Below, piece by piece: positions 25,187 through 34,476 of a stretch of DNA of 50,665 bases. Location of the stretch: positions 1 through 50,665 of the forward strand of contig JAKKUQ010000010.1 of the NCBI GenBank assembly GCA_021890755.1, written 5' to 3'. Source of the stretch: Thermosediminibacteraceae bacterium (GTDB taxonomy: Bacteria > Bacillota > Thermosediminibacteria > Thermosediminibacterales > Thermosediminibacteraceae). The notes under the pieces are model-generated. The model ran no database searches. It was not told where the DNA came from and saw only the letters and a list, made by a program, of their open reading frames with translations. A program made the position numbers and the translations under genes. Numbering within the stretch: the first letter of the stretch is position 1; the number at the start of each line of letters is the position of its first letter.

Positions 25187-26179
25187 GTGTTTCAACTGAG
25201 CGAAGAACAAGAACAGAGGGCCTTGAGGCTCCACAGGGAGAGCATCGTTTTCGACGCCCACTGCGACACCATCCTTCAGGTGTTAGAGGGTAAGCGAACT
25301 CTCGGAGAAAGGTCAAAGGAAGGGCATTTAGATATACCTAGGCTCAAAAACGGAGGAATTAAAGCCCAGGTATTTTCGGTGTTTGTAAAGCCAGAATGGT
25401 ACAGCGATGCTGTCCACGCCACGCTAAAAGGGATTGCCGCTTTAAAGCGCGAGTTCGAGAAAAACGCTGAAGACGTGGTACTGACAAGGTCCGCCGTCGA
25501 CATTGAAAAAGCTACGGCGGAAGGCAAAATCGCAGCACTGATAAGTGTAGAAGGAGGAGAAGCCCTTCAGGGAGACCTGGATATGCTTAGAATTTACCGG
25601 GAACTGGGGGTTTCCTCACTTGTCCTGACATGGAACAATAGAAACGCAATTGCCGACGGAGCGGGCGATACCAGGAGCGGAGGAGGCCTTTCGAGTTTTG
25701 GAGTCGAGGTAATAAAGGAAATGGAAAGACTGGGAATGGTGGTAGACCTGGCACATATCTCTCCCCAAGGTTTCTGGGACGCATTAGAAATTGTTTCAAA
25801 ACCTATTATTGTATCCCACTCTATGCCCAGAAAGTTCATGGATATACCCAGAAACCTCGACGATGATCAGATAAAAGCGGTGGCTGAAAAAGGTGGAGTC
25901 ATCGGAGTAAGCTTTTATTTTACAGGCTATGGTGGCGTACCAGGGAATATAGAGAAGGTGCTCGATGCCATTGATTACATAGTAAATATAGGAGGAGTAG
26001 ATTGTGTAGGAATCGGTTCAGACTTCGATGGTTTTAAGGGGACGGTAGAGGGATTGGAGTCTTGCGAGGAATTTATAAACATTACCCGCGGATTGGTATA
26101 TCGAGGCTATACCGATGAGGATATACGAAAAATTTTGGGCAAGAACTTTCTTAGAGTGTTCGAAAAGGTTCAAAGCTGA
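25187..26179 (+). CDS. membrane dipeptidase (renal dipeptidase, peptidase M19)
   Basis: A 330-residue zinc enzyme. The GTG at 25187 behind GAGGGGA is the likely start, rather than a GTG 39 bases earlier. Motifs are VFDAHCDTILQV (metal His-x-Asp), GHLDIPRLKNGGIKAQVFSVF, ISVEGGEAL, VDLAHISPQGFWD, SHSMPR and GIGSDFDGF. Despite the family name, bacterial members are cytoplasmic, and no signal peptide is present here. It hydrolyses dipeptides, including those with a D-residue in some cases. Confidence 0.92.
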   Translation: MFQLSEEQEQRALRLHRESIVFDAHCDTILQVLEGKRTLGERSKEGHLDIPRLKNGGIKAQVFSVFVKPEWYSDAVHATLKGIAALKREFEKNAEDVVLTRSAVDIEKATAEGKIAALISVEGGEALQGDLDMLRIYRELGVSSLVLTWNNRNAIADGAGDTRSGGGLSSFGVEVIKEMERLGMVVDLAHISPQGFWDALEIVSKPIIVSHSMPRKFMDIPRNLDDDQIKAVAEKGGVIGVSFYFTGYGGVPGNIEKVLDAIDYIVNIGGVDCVGIGSDFDGFKGTVEGLESCEEFINITRGLVYRGYTDEDIRKILGKNFLRVFEKVQS

Positions 26180-26198
26180 AGGGAAAGGAGAATGCTCT

Positions 26199-27032
26199 TT
26201 GCTATTAGGGGCACATATATCGATTTCAAAGGGTTTTGAAAAGGCCGTTAAAGATGCCCTTTCGATAGGGGCTAATACAATGCAGTTTTTTACACGCAAC
26301 CCGAGAGGTGGAGCTGTTAAAGCACTGGATGAAAATGATATCAGAAAGTGCTCGGAACTGAGGCAAAGGGAAAACTTTGGTCCCCTGGTAGCCCATGCAC
26401 CATATACAATGAATATGGCGACAAATAAAAAGGAAACAGCGGATTTTACAAAAAGGGTCATCAGGGAAGACCTCGAAAGGTTAGAAAAAATCGGTGCAGA
26501 ATACCTAGTAATACATCCGGGAAGTCATATGGGGGACGGAGTCGAAGCAGGCATAGAAAGAATCGCAGCATTGTTAAAAGAAGTTGTGACCGGGGATGAA
26601 AAAGTAATGGTGCTTTTAGAAACTATGGCCGGAATGGGAAGCGAGGTGGGGTATACTTTTGAGCAGCTTTACGACATAATGGAAAAAACCGGTATTCCCC
26701 ATGCTTTCGGCGTATGCATTGATACATGCCACCTTTACTGTGCTGGATATGATATTCAAGATCGTTTGAACGAGGTGCTGGAAGAGTTTGATCGAATTCT
26801 TGGGCTTGATAAATTAAAAGCCGTCCACTTGAATGACAGTAAATTTGGCTTGGCAAGCCGTAAGGATAGACATGCAAACCTGGGAGAGGGGTTACTTGGT
26901 CTAGAAGCAATAGAACGAGTTATAAACCACCCTGCAATTAAAGACAGGCCCTTTTTGCTTGAAACTCCCGGAGGGATGGAAAACTACAAGAAGGAAATAG
27001 AAATATTAAAAAGAATGAAGGATAATGGTTGA
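26199..27032 (+). CDS. nfo: deoxyribonuclease IV (AP endonuclease, EndoIV)
   Basis: A 277-residue TIM-barrel protein. TTG 26199 with AAGGAGA 7 bases before it gives the family start LLGAHISISKGFEKAV. Further landmarks are GANTMQFFTRNPRG, VIHPGSHMGDG, LLETMAGMGSEVGYTFEQL, CIDTCHLYCAGYD and LNDSKFGLASRKDRHANLGEG, with the trinuclear zinc ligands in place. It cuts DNA 5' to abasic sites. The next gene, 6 bases on, is endonuclease III, which makes such sites, so the two form a base-excision repair operon. Confidence 0.95.
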   Translation: MLLGAHISISKGFEKAVKDALSIGANTMQFFTRNPRGGAVKALDENDIRKCSELRQRENFGPLVAHAPYTMNMATNKKETADFTKRVIREDLERLEKIGAEYLVIHPGSHMGDGVEAGIERIAALLKEVVTGDEKVMVLLETMAGMGSEVGYTFEQLYDIMEKTGIPHAFGVCIDTCHLYCAGYDIQDRLNEVLEEFDRILGLDKLKAVHLNDSKFGLASRKDRHANLGEGLLGLEAIERVINHPAIKDRPFLLETPGGMENYKKEIEILKRMKDNG

Positions 27033-27038
27033 AAAGGG

Positions 27039-27695
27039 ATGGTTATGAAAGAAATCTGCGATGGAGAAAAAGAGCGCATCCTAAAAATATTAGCACTACT
27101 TGAAAAACATTATCCGAATGCCACCACCGCCCTCCGGTATGAAAATCCCTTCCAGCTCATGGTAGCAACTATCCTTTCTGCCCAATGTACAGATAAGAGA
27201 GTGAATCAGGTCACAGAAAGGCTTTTTAAGAAATATAAAGGCCCTGAGGATTTTGCTACTGCCGAACCAAGGGGATTAGAAGAGGAAATAAAAGAATGCG
27301 GTCTGTTCAGAAATAAGAGCAAGAATATAATCGAAGCTTCACGCATAATATTGGAAAAATACGGAGGCAGGGTGCCGGATGAGTTTGAAGAACTCATTAA
27401 ACTGCCCGGGGTAGGCCGTAAAACAGCCAATGTGATACTTGCAAATGCCTTTGGCAAACCGGCTTTTGCGGTAGATACCCATGTGTTCAGGGTAGCTAGG
27501 CGTTTGGGCATTTCAGATGGAAAAGACCCTTTGAAGGTTGAAGAAGACCTGACGTCAAAAGTTCCCAAAGAGTATTGGATAAAAGCCCATCATTGGCTCA
27601 TCAACCATGGACGCCGGATTTGTACTGCAAGGAAACCCAATTGCGAAAACTGTTTTCTTAAAGATTTTTGCCGTTTTTATGAGTCACGAAGTTAA
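27039..27695 (+). CDS. nth: endonuclease III (DNA glycosylase/AP lyase)
   Basis: A 218-residue protein. It has the helix-hairpin-helix LPGVGRKTANVILANAFG with the catalytic Lys near 126, AVDTHVFRVARRLG with the catalytic Asp near 144, and a C-x6-C-x2-C-x5-C cluster-binding tail (residues about 195-211) for a [4Fe-4S] centre. It removes oxidised pyrimidines. It is coupled to nfo just upstream. Confidence 0.96.
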   Translation: MVMKEICDGEKERILKILALLEKHYPNATTALRYENPFQLMVATILSAQCTDKRVNQVTERLFKKYKGPEDFATAEPRGLEEEIKECGLFRNKSKNIIEASRIILEKYGGRVPDEFEELIKLPGVGRKTANVILANAFGKPAFAVDTHVFRVARRLGISDGKDPLKVEEDLTSKVPKEYWIKAHHWLINHGRRICTARKPNCENCFLKDFCRFYESRS

Positions 27696-27754
27696 AGGTA
27701 AGAGCCTTTTTTATATAATTTAAATTTAAATTTAAAGAAGGGAGAGGAGCTTTA

Positions 27755-28918
27755 TTGGATTACAAAAAATATGTGGCTGATAGAGTAAAAGATGTTAAGT
27801 TTTCCACTATAAGGTATTTCTTTAATCTTGTGAATCAGATGCCTGAAGCGATCTCTCTTTGCATAGGAGAACCTGATTTTGTCACCCCTATACATATATG
27901 CGAAGCAGCAAAAAAAGCTCTTGATGACGGCAAAACCTCCTATACACCCAATCCGGGAATTCTGGAACTTCGCTATGAGATAGCTCATTATCTGAAACGC
28001 CGGTTTGGGCTTTCATACGTGCCGGAAAAGGAAATAATTGTAACGATAGGCGCAAGCGAAGCTATAGATATAGCGCTGAGGACTCTGGTAAATCCAGGGG
28101 ATGAAGTGCTTATTCCTGAGCCCTCTTTTGTAGCGTATAGACCCTGCGTAACACTTGCGGGAGGAAAACCAGTCCCCGTACCTACTTACTTTGAAGACGG
28201 CTTCGTTTTAAGGCCAGATATTCTGGAAAGGTTTGTAACTCCCAAATCCAAGGTTCTTTTACTGTCGTATCCCAATAATCCTACGGGAGCGGTAATGAAC
28301 CGCAAACAGTTAGAAGAAATTGGAAAAATTGTCGAAAAGCATGACCTAATTGTAATTACAGATGAAATCTACGCCGAACTCACCTATGGAGTCGAACACA
28401 CCGCATTTGCTACGATCCCGGGAATGTGGGAGAGAACTGTCACGATAAGCGGTTTTTCAAAGGCCTATTCCATGACCGGGTGGCGACTTGGGTATTTAGC
28501 AGCCCCGGCGGAGCTAGCGGAAGAAATGCTGAAAGTCCACCAATATAGCGTAACCTGTGCACCGACTATGGCACAATATGCCGCAGTAGAAGCTTTGAGA
28601 AACGGCGATGCCGATATTGAACGCATGCGAGAAGAATATAACAAAAGGAGAATTTACCTTTATACCAGCTTGAAAAGTATGGGGCTTGAATGTTTTGAGC
28701 CAAAAGGAGCCTTTTACATTTTTCCGTCCATAAAAAATACCGGACTTTCATCCGAGGAATTTGCAGAAAGGCTCCTCATGGAGAAAAAAGTGGCAGTGGT
28801 TCCCGGAAGTGCTTTTGGGGAAAGTGGGCAGGGATTTGTAAGGTTAGCCTATGCTACCTCAATGGCAAACCTGGAAAAGGCGGTAGAGAGGATCGGCGAA
28901 TTTTTGAAAGAAATATAA
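27755..28918 (+). CDS. class I/II PLP-dependent aminotransferase
   Basis: A 387-residue fold-type I enzyme starting at TTG behind GGGAGAGG. Landmarks are CIGEPDFVTP, YTPNPGILELRYEIA, SYPNNPTGAV, ITDEIYAELTYG and the PLP-lysine site SGFSKAYSMTGWRLGYLA. It resembles the aspartate/aromatic aminotransferase subgroup Ib. The substrate cannot be fixed. Amino acid fermentation elsewhere in the window fits a role in nitrogen transfer to 2-oxoglutarate. Confidence 0.92.
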   Translation: MDYKKYVADRVKDVKFSTIRYFFNLVNQMPEAISLCIGEPDFVTPIHICEAAKKALDDGKTSYTPNPGILELRYEIAHYLKRRFGLSYVPEKEIIVTIGASEAIDIALRTLVNPGDEVLIPEPSFVAYRPCVTLAGGKPVPVPTYFEDGFVLRPDILERFVTPKSKVLLLSYPNNPTGAVMNRKQLEEIGKIVEKHDLIVITDEIYAELTYGVEHTAFATIPGMWERTVTISGFSKAYSMTGWRLGYLAAPAELAEEMLKVHQYSVTCAPTMAQYAAVEALRNGDADIERMREEYNKRRIYLYTSLKSMGLECFEPKGAFYIFPSIKNTGLSSEEFAERLLMEKKVAVVPGSAFGESGQGFVRLAYATSMANLEKAVERIGEFLKEI

Positions 28919-28930
28919 ATACGGGCAGCC

Positions 28931-29488
28931 TCAAGGATTTTCGCACAATTTTTCCCTCTGTACAACATTTCCTGTATTTAGGTCCAACAAAACGACCAGA
29001 TTATCCTCTATCAAAGCCGCCGAAGGTACGCCATCTTTTGGAAGTGAACATGACCCGGGGTTTATGTGAAGAAGCCCGGGCAATTTTTTTATACCTTTCA
29101 CATGAGTATGGCCGGTAACTAATATATCCACTTTCCATTTGGCAGCGAGTTTTTCCAAAGTTTCTTCGTCCATCTCATGGCCATGAGATAATAGTAGTCG
29201 CCGTCCGTCAAAGCAAAACAGCGCATAGGGTGACTGTACTGGAATTGAAATTACCATCTGGTCAACAGCAGCGTCGCAGTTGCCGGCTGATATAAGCATC
29301 GGAGTCTCTATGCCGTTTATAACTTCCGCCAATTCTTTTGGGTTATAACCCTCCGGCAAAGGGTTCCTGGGTCCGTGGTAGAGCACATCGCCGGCATGGA
29401 GAATAACGTCGCACCGGCCTAGGATTTCTAGGGCTTTCCGAAATGCTGTTGAACTCCCGTGTGTATCGCTAATAATGCCTATTCGCAT
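28931..29488 (-). CDS. YfcE/MJ0936 family metallophosphodiesterase
   Basis: A 185-residue calcineurin-like phosphoesterase. Metal-binding motifs are GIISDTHGS near 4, HAGDVLYHG near 36, SAGNCDAAVD near 72, LSHGHEMD and VTGHTHVKG near 125. It hydrolyses phosphodiesters. The natural substrate is unsettled in the family. The gene overlaps the 3' end of the CCA-adding enzyme gene by 10 bases and is probably cotranscribed with it. Confidence 0.92.
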   Translation of the reverse strand: MRIGIISDTHGSSTAFRKALEILGRCDVILHAGDVLYHGPRNPLPEGYNPKELAEVINGIETPMLISAGNCDAAVDQMVISIPVQSPYALFCFDGRRLLLSHGHEMDEETLEKLAAKWKVDILVTGHTHVKGIKKLPGLLHINPGSCSLPKDGVPSAALIEDNLVVLLDLNTGNVVQREKLCENP

Positions 29489-30816
29489 AAAGATCCTCCT
29501 CTTAAATGCTTTCTTGCAATTTCCAGCAGGATTTCCCTGCGGTTTAGCTTCGGATTTTCAATGACGTCCTCTAAAAGTATGTTAAGGAGCTTTCCCACCA
29601 AAGGACCTGGTTGGATTCCTAAAAACTCTATGAGGTCTTTTCCAGAAAGGTCCAAGTCTTTTATTGTGTAGTCAGATTTTTCATTTTTCAATTCTTCTAG
29701 ATCATAAATTAATTTTTTTAAGCCGGGCCCGACGGCCTCATCAAAGCCGCTGGCTAGCCGGTCAGCTTTTCTTAGCTCAATAAGGTCATATATATTTTCC
29801 CATCCCACCTTGGAAATTAACCTTCTTGCTTCAGAAATGGGTGAATCTGCCAAATATTTGAACATATGATGTTTTATCAATAGCACGACTTTATTGATGG
29901 TCTTGTTGTCAAACCTCAAATTTTTCAGTATACTTTTTGCCATTTCCGCAGATTTGAGGTGGTGGTCGGGAAATTCAAGGCCATTGCTGCCTTCTGCTGC
30001 ACACCGGGGTTTTCCAACATCATGGAGCAAAGCTGCGAGGCGAAGGTGAAGGGAGTTTTTAACGTACTTGCAGGCGAGGAGGTTATGTTCGAGTACATCG
30101 TATGGTTTATTATGGTGCTGCATTCCCATGCCTTCCATGAGTTCGGGTATCATATATTTCAAAAGTCCTGTGACTACCAGGGTCACCAGGCCATCGAAAG
30201 GATGATCTGATGTAATCAATTTTACCAGTTCATCCCTTATCCTTTCGCGGGAGATAGTCCTTAGCATTGAAGCATGGGCTTTAAGCGAGTAAAGGGTAGA
30301 AGGCTCTATGGTAAACCCCAGCTGCGCTTGAAATCGGGCCGCCCTTAAGGCTCTAAGCGGGTCTTCCCAGATTCTCCTTGTGCTGCCTGTACACCTTATC
30401 GTACGGGCTTTAAGGTCATCGAGGCCACTAAAGGGGTCAATAAGTTTGCCGGATAGGGGGTCATAGGCCATTGAATTTATGGTGAAATCCCTGCGGGCCA
30501 AGTCTGTCTCAATAGTGCCTCCAAAAGTATAATTTGGCTTCCTACCTGGAGCGTCGTTTCGGAATGGGGTTATTTCGATTTTGGTATCGCCGCGCACTAA
30601 AAGCATCGTGCCGAAATTGCCGTAAGGGATTGCATCGGGGAATATTGATGCAATCTTTTCCGGCAAAGCGTCGGTGGCTATATCATAATCAGGACTTTCC
30701 CGCCCAAGCAATATATCCCTTATAGCCCCTCCCACGACAAAAGCCTGATGGCCCTGGGCGTTAAATTTGTGGCATATTTGCTTTACGATATCGGGGATAT
30801 TTAGATTCAGCTCCAT
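29479..30816 (-). CDS. cca: CCA tRNA nucleotidyltransferase with HD domain
   Basis: A 445-residue class II enzyme. The head has VVGGAIRDILLGRESPDYDIATDA with the DxD metal site, and the RRDFTINSMAYDP and DPLRALRAARFQAQLGF blocks typical of the family. A middle HD domain has LAALLHDVGKPRC and further His/Asp. It adds or repairs the 3'-CCA of tRNAs with CTP and ATP. The HD domain may give phosphohydrolase activity. Length and motif order are complete. Confidence 0.94.
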   Translation of the reverse strand: MELNLNIPDIVKQICHKFNAQGHQAFVVGGAIRDILLGRESPDYDIATDALPEKIASIFPDAIPYGNFGTMLLVRGDTKIEITPFRNDAPGRKPNYTFGGTIETDLARRDFTINSMAYDPLSGKLIDPFSGLDDLKARTIRCTGSTRRIWEDPLRALRAARFQAQLGFTIEPSTLYSLKAHASMLRTISRERIRDELVKLITSDHPFDGLVTLVVTGLLKYMIPELMEGMGMQHHNKPYDVLEHNLLACKYVKNSLHLRLAALLHDVGKPRCAAEGSNGLEFPDHHLKSAEMAKSILKNLRFDNKTINKVVLLIKHHMFKYLADSPISEARRLISKVGWENIYDLIELRKADRLASGFDEAVGPGLKKLIYDLEELKNEKSDYTIKDLDLSGKDLIEFLGIQPGPLVGKLLNILLEDVIENPKLNRREILLEIARKHLRGGSLCE

Positions 30817-30893
30817 GGCAATTTTCCCCTGGACTTTTTATTTATATCTTAACATACAGCTTTTAATAATACAATGAAATATGCTATGAAATA

Positions 30894-30902
30894 TGTTATA
30901 AT
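30894..30902 (+). promoter_or_regulatory. extended -10 promoter of the thioredoxin-DUF1284 unit
   Basis: TGT followed by TATAAT, about 43 bases before the ATG at 30945. No good -35 hexamer is present, as is usual for extended -10 promoters. Confidence 0.5.
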
Positions 30903-30944
30903 GGAATACAAGGTCTTCACAAATTATACGGGAGGTACCAATTT

Positions 30945-31478
30945 ATGTCAATAAAGGAATTGTATGAAAAGGGAATAAAATACACTGAATTTTTGAAAAA
31001 GACTGAAACAAAATACAGGCAGGAATTTGAAAAGCACTATGAGGATTTAAAGCTTTCTCAAGAGACACAGGAGCGAATTGAGAAAATAGCTAAAAAAGTC
31101 TTTGTGCTGGTTTTTGCTGAAGCCTGGTGCCCCGATTGTATAGCTAGTCTCCCGGTTCTTGCAAAAATGGCCGAAATCAATAATTTGATAGATTTTGCTA
31201 TACTGCCGAGAGAAGGTTATGAGGATTTCCTGGAGAAATATAAGTATGATGGGAAGCCTAGGATACCAACTTTTATTTTCCTAGACGAAGATTTCAAAGA
31301 ACTTGGCGCCTTTGTGGAGATTCCCCAAATGTTAAAGGATATCTACGCTAGAGGATATCAGCCGGACATAATAGTAGCCCGCAGAGATTACAGACAGGGC
31401 AAATACTCGGAGGTTATAGCCAGCGAGTTTATTGAAATAATTGAAGGTCAAAGTAAAACAATGGGTGGTGAAAAATGA
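30945..31478 (+). CDS. thioredoxin family protein
   Basis: A 177-residue cytoplasmic protein. The redox site AEAWCPDCIASLPVLAKM (CPDC near residues 62-65) lies after an N-terminal helical extension of about 45 residues, and a cis-Pro region RIPTFIFLDEDFKELG follows. CPDC rather than CGPC suggests a different redox potential from classical thioredoxin. It overlaps the DUF1284 gene by four bases (ATGA), so the two are translationally coupled. Confidence 0.9.
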   Translation: MSIKELYEKGIKYTEFLKKTETKYRQEFEKHYEDLKLSQETQERIEKIAKKVFVLVFAEAWCPDCIASLPVLAKMAEINNLIDFAILPREGYEDFLEKYKYDGKPRIPTFIFLDEDFKELGAFVEIPQMLKDIYARGYQPDIIVARRDYRQGKYSEVIASEFIEIIEGQSKTMGGEK

Positions 31479-31852
31479 TAAAATTCAGGGGACATCATTT
31501 AGTGTGCCTACATTTTTTCCAGGGTGAAGGTTATAGCAGGGAATTTGTCAATAACCTGAAGAAATTGGTTGATAGAGCAAGCAGCGGGGAAGAAATCGAA
31601 GTGGTAGACGGTCCCGACGATGTGTGCAGGGTATGCCCGTACCTTTCGGGAAACCGTTGCGCCCATAAAGAGGGCGCAGACGAGGAAATCAGGCAACTCG
31701 ACCGTGACGCTTTGAATTTCCTGAAAGTTAGCTCGGGACAAAAAGTAAGGTGGTTGGAACTAAAAGAGAAAATAAAATCTGCGCCGGAGGAATGGTTTTC
31801 GTCTTTCTGTAAGGGATGTGACTGGAAAAGTGTCTGCGACAGGGTGAGGTAG
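31475..31852 (+). CDS. DUF1284 domain-containing protein, probable Fe-S protein
   Basis: A 125-residue protein with the family's opening KFRGHHLVCLHFFQGEGYS. Seven cysteines include C-x2-C in VCRVCPY, NRCAH, and CKGCDWKSVC near the end, which points to a metal or iron-sulfur cluster. No function is established for DUF1284. Its start overlaps the stop of the thioredoxin-like gene, so a shared redox role is likely. Confidence 0.88.
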   Translation: MIKFRGHHLVCLHFFQGEGYSREFVNNLKKLVDRASSGEEIEVVDGPDDVCRVCPYLSGNRCAHKEGADEEIRQLDRDALNFLKVSSGQKVRWLELKEKIKSAPEEWFSSFCKGCDWKSVCDRVR

Positions 31853-31875
31853 AATTTATCAAGAGGTGGAAAACG

Positions 31876-33294
31876 ATGTCCGCCGAATTTCTGAAAGAAT
31901 TTTACAGTGAGATACTGGACAGTCTGGATGTAGGCATCCATATAGTAGACCACAAGGGAAATACGGTTTTTTATAATGCAGCTATGGGTAGACTAGAGAG
32001 TCTTGACCCCGCCGCCGTCGTTGGAAAGAACCTTCTGGAAGTTTTCCCCTCACTGAACTATGAGACCAGTACCCTGCTCCAGGTTCTAAAGACTGGACAA
32101 GCCATCGTGGATCGCGTGCAAACCTATTTTAATTACAGAGGGCAGCGGATAACTACTGTCAATACCACTTTGCCGCTGAAAAAAGGCAATAAAGTAATGG
32201 GTGCGGTAGAAATTGCCAAAGATATCACAATAGTCAGAGAAATGTCAGAAAAGGTAATATTTTTACAGGATTCTACAAAAATAAAAGTTTCACGGGAAAT
32301 GCCCTATCTATTTGCTAAATATACCTTTGAAGATATTATCGGCGAAAGTCCGGCGATTAAGAAAGCCATTGATATAGCGAGGAAAGCCGCCATGACCTCT
32401 TCTTCTGTGCTCATATTTGGGGAAACGGGTACTGGCAAAGAGCTGTTCGCACAGAGCATACACAATGCCAGTCCTAGAAGAAAAAGACCCTTCATTGCAC
32501 AGAACTGCGCAGCGCTCCCCGAAAGCCTTTTGGAAGGTATATTATTTGGCACTGTAAAAGGGGGATTTACAGGGGCGGTTGACAGACCCGGGCTTTTTGA
32601 GCAGGCCGATGGAGGTACCCTGCTTTTAGATGAAATAAATTCAATGGGTATAAATCTTCAGGCAAAACTCTTGAGGGTGCTGCAGGAAGGTTGTGTGAGG
32701 AGAGTTGGAGATACAAGGACAATACCAGTGGACGTCAGGGTGATCGCAACGACCAATGAGGATCCGCTGCAGGCTGTAGAAAAGGGAGTGATAAGGAAAG
32801 ATCTATTTTTCCGGCTGGGAGTTGTATGTGTGAAAATTCCGCCCCTTAGAGAAAGGAAAGAAGACATATTTCTCCTCACCCGCCATTTTATAAATAAATT
32901 CAACAAAAAATTTAATAAAAATGTAGTTGACATTTCCCCAGATGTAAGACGTATATTTAAAGAATACGACTGGCCGGGCAATGTGAGGGAACTGGAAAAC
33001 GCTATCGAGTGTTCTATGAATTTAATTGGTGACGAATCTTTTATAGAGATAGAACACCTCCCATTTTACATTACCGATCAGATGAATAGAGGTCCTGAAA
33101 AAACCAGATTTGATCTTTACGACCTTATAGAAATCGAAAATTATTCTCTGGACGAAATAATTAATAGATTTGAAAGAGAGATCATTAAAAAAGCGATAAA
33201 AGAATGCAATGGCAATGTGTCGAAAGCCGCTAGCAAATTGAAAATTAAGCGACAAACCCTCCAGTACAGGATGAAGAAGCTTAATCTGGAATAA
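31876..33294 (+). CDS. sigma-54-dependent activator (PAS, AAA+, Fis-type HTH), probable regulator of ornithine catabolism
   Basis: A 472-residue enhancer-binding protein of the RocR type. The PAS domain is at about 8-120 (LDVGIHIVDHKGNTVFYNAAM). The AAA+ domain at about 150-385 has Walker A GETGTGKE near 181 and Walker B GGTLLLDEIN, and the C-terminal Fis-like helix-turn-helix (NVSKAASKLKIKRQTLQYRM) lies near 445-468. The sigma-54-contact loop reads GGFTGA instead of GAFTGA. The gene sits immediately before the racemase. Two -24/-12 promoters with upstream TGCAAAAA elements lie downstream, so it most likely senses ornithine or a relative through PAS and switches those operons on. Confidence 0.9.
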   Translation: MSAEFLKEFYSEILDSLDVGIHIVDHKGNTVFYNAAMGRLESLDPAAVVGKNLLEVFPSLNYETSTLLQVLKTGQAIVDRVQTYFNYRGQRITTVNTTLPLKKGNKVMGAVEIAKDITIVREMSEKVIFLQDSTKIKVSREMPYLFAKYTFEDIIGESPAIKKAIDIARKAAMTSSSVLIFGETGTGKELFAQSIHNASPRRKRPFIAQNCAALPESLLEGILFGTVKGGFTGAVDRPGLFEQADGGTLLLDEINSMGINLQAKLLRVLQEGCVRRVGDTRTIPVDVRVIATTNEDPLQAVEKGVIRKDLFFRLGVVCVKIPPLRERKEDIFLLTRHFINKFNKKFNKNVVDISPDVRRIFKEYDWPGNVRELENAIECSMNLIGDESFIEIEHLPFYITDQMNRGPEKTRFDLYDLIEIENYSLDEIINRFEREIIKKAIKECNGNVSKAASKLKIKRQTLQYRMKKLNLE

Positions 33295-33328
33295 AAATTG
33301 CTATATAAACCACAGGAGGTGGTTTTCA

Positions 33329-34396
33329 TTGATTTATCCTAGGGTTGAAATTAATCTTTCGCTGATCCGTGAAAACACAAGGTACATTGTAGATTTGTGT
33401 GGAAGGTCCGGAATTGAGGTTATGGGAATCACCAAAGGCGTCTGTGCAATGCCATCCGTTGTCAGGGCAATGGTGGACGGGGGTGTAAAAAAGCTTGGGG
33501 ATTCCCGGATAAAAAATATTAAGAACATGAAATGCTCAGGGCTGAATATGCCAATTTACCTCATAAGGATACCCATGCCTTCAGAAGCTGAAGAAGTAGT
33601 GCGGTGGGCAGAGGGAAGTTTCAATTCTGAACCGGAAGTGATAAGGCTGCTTTCAGAAAAAGCCAGGGCTATGGATAAAATCCATAAGGTTATCTTAATG
33701 GTTGATGTAGGTGACCTCAGGGAAGGTGTAATGCCTGAGGATGTAATCCAGATTGTGGGAAGGATTTTAGAAATGCCCGGCGTGGAATTTGAAGGACTGG
33801 GCACAAATGTAGGATGCTATGGTGGTGTATTGCCAAGTTATGAAAACACCAAGATTCTGGTGGACTTAGCGGGGGATATTGAAAAAAGATACGGAATAAA
33901 AGTGAAGACAATTTCAGGAGGTAATACAGCTACGCTGAAGTTGGTGGAAGAGGGGCGGATAGCTCCAGGTGTGACCCAATTGAGAGTAGGTGAAGGCATT
34001 TTACTTGGAACAGACGCCACCAACTGTAGGAACGTACCTGGTACCTCCCAGGCGACGATGTTATTGAAAACCGAAATAATAGAAGTTAAAGTGAAACCTT
34101 CCAAGCCCATCGGTGAGTTAGGCCGGGACGCCTTCGGGAATATACCGGTTTTTGAAGATCGGGGCCCGATGAAAAGAGCTATAGCCGCTCTGGGTAAGCA
34201 GGACTGCAGGATAGAAGGGCTTATACCTGTAGATGATAATATAGAAATCCTGGGTGCAAGCAGCGACCACCTTTTGCTCAATGTTACGCAGGCAAAAAGA
34301 GATATAAAAGTGGGTTCAATTGTGGAATTCCGGATGACTTACGGTGCCATGCTCAGTCTTATGACTTCACCTTATGTAGATAAGGTTCCGGTCTGA
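33329..34396 (+). CDS. orr: ornithine racemase
   Basis: A 355-residue PLP enzyme of the alanine-racemase fold type III, starting at TTG 33329 behind AGGAGGTGG. PLP-binding Lys is in VMGITKGVCAMP near 37, and the barrel continues through VDVGDLREGVMPED and SGGNTATLKL. It belongs to the alanine/ornithine racemase branch. Converting L- to D-ornithine supplies the substrate for the aminomutase encoded downstream. It follows the sigma-54 activator by 34 bases. Confidence 0.88.
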   Translation: MIYPRVEINLSLIRENTRYIVDLCGRSGIEVMGITKGVCAMPSVVRAMVDGGVKKLGDSRIKNIKNMKCSGLNMPIYLIRIPMPSEAEEVVRWAEGSFNSEPEVIRLLSEKARAMDKIHKVILMVDVGDLREGVMPEDVIQIVGRILEMPGVEFEGLGTNVGCYGGVLPSYENTKILVDLAGDIEKRYGIKVKTISGGNTATLKLVEEGRIAPGVTQLRVGEGILLGTDATNCRNVPGTSQATMLLKTEIIEVKVKPSKPIGELGRDAFGNIPVFEDRGPMKRAIAALGKQDCRIEGLIPVDDNIEILGASSDHLLLNVTQAKRDIKVGSIVEFRMTYGAMLSLMTSPYVDKVPV

Positions 34397-34397
34397 G

Positions 34398-34438
34398 ATT
34401 GCAAAAAATTTGTAATTGGATGCAAAAAAATTGTCATT
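34398..34438. promoter_or_regulatory. upstream activator sites of the nhaC-like gene
   Basis: Two similar imperfect inverted repeats in tandem: ATTGCAAAAAATTTGTAAT (34398-34416) and TGCAAAAAAATTGTCA (34421-34436). Both contain TGCAAAAA followed by a TTG/TTTG arm, as in the ord and M20-operon sites. They lie 40-80 bases before the -24/-12 promoter, so they are probably bound by the enhancer-binding protein. Confidence 0.6.
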
Positions 34439-34476
34439 TCTGATATTTCTTTATAAGACAGGTTGGTTAACGATTT

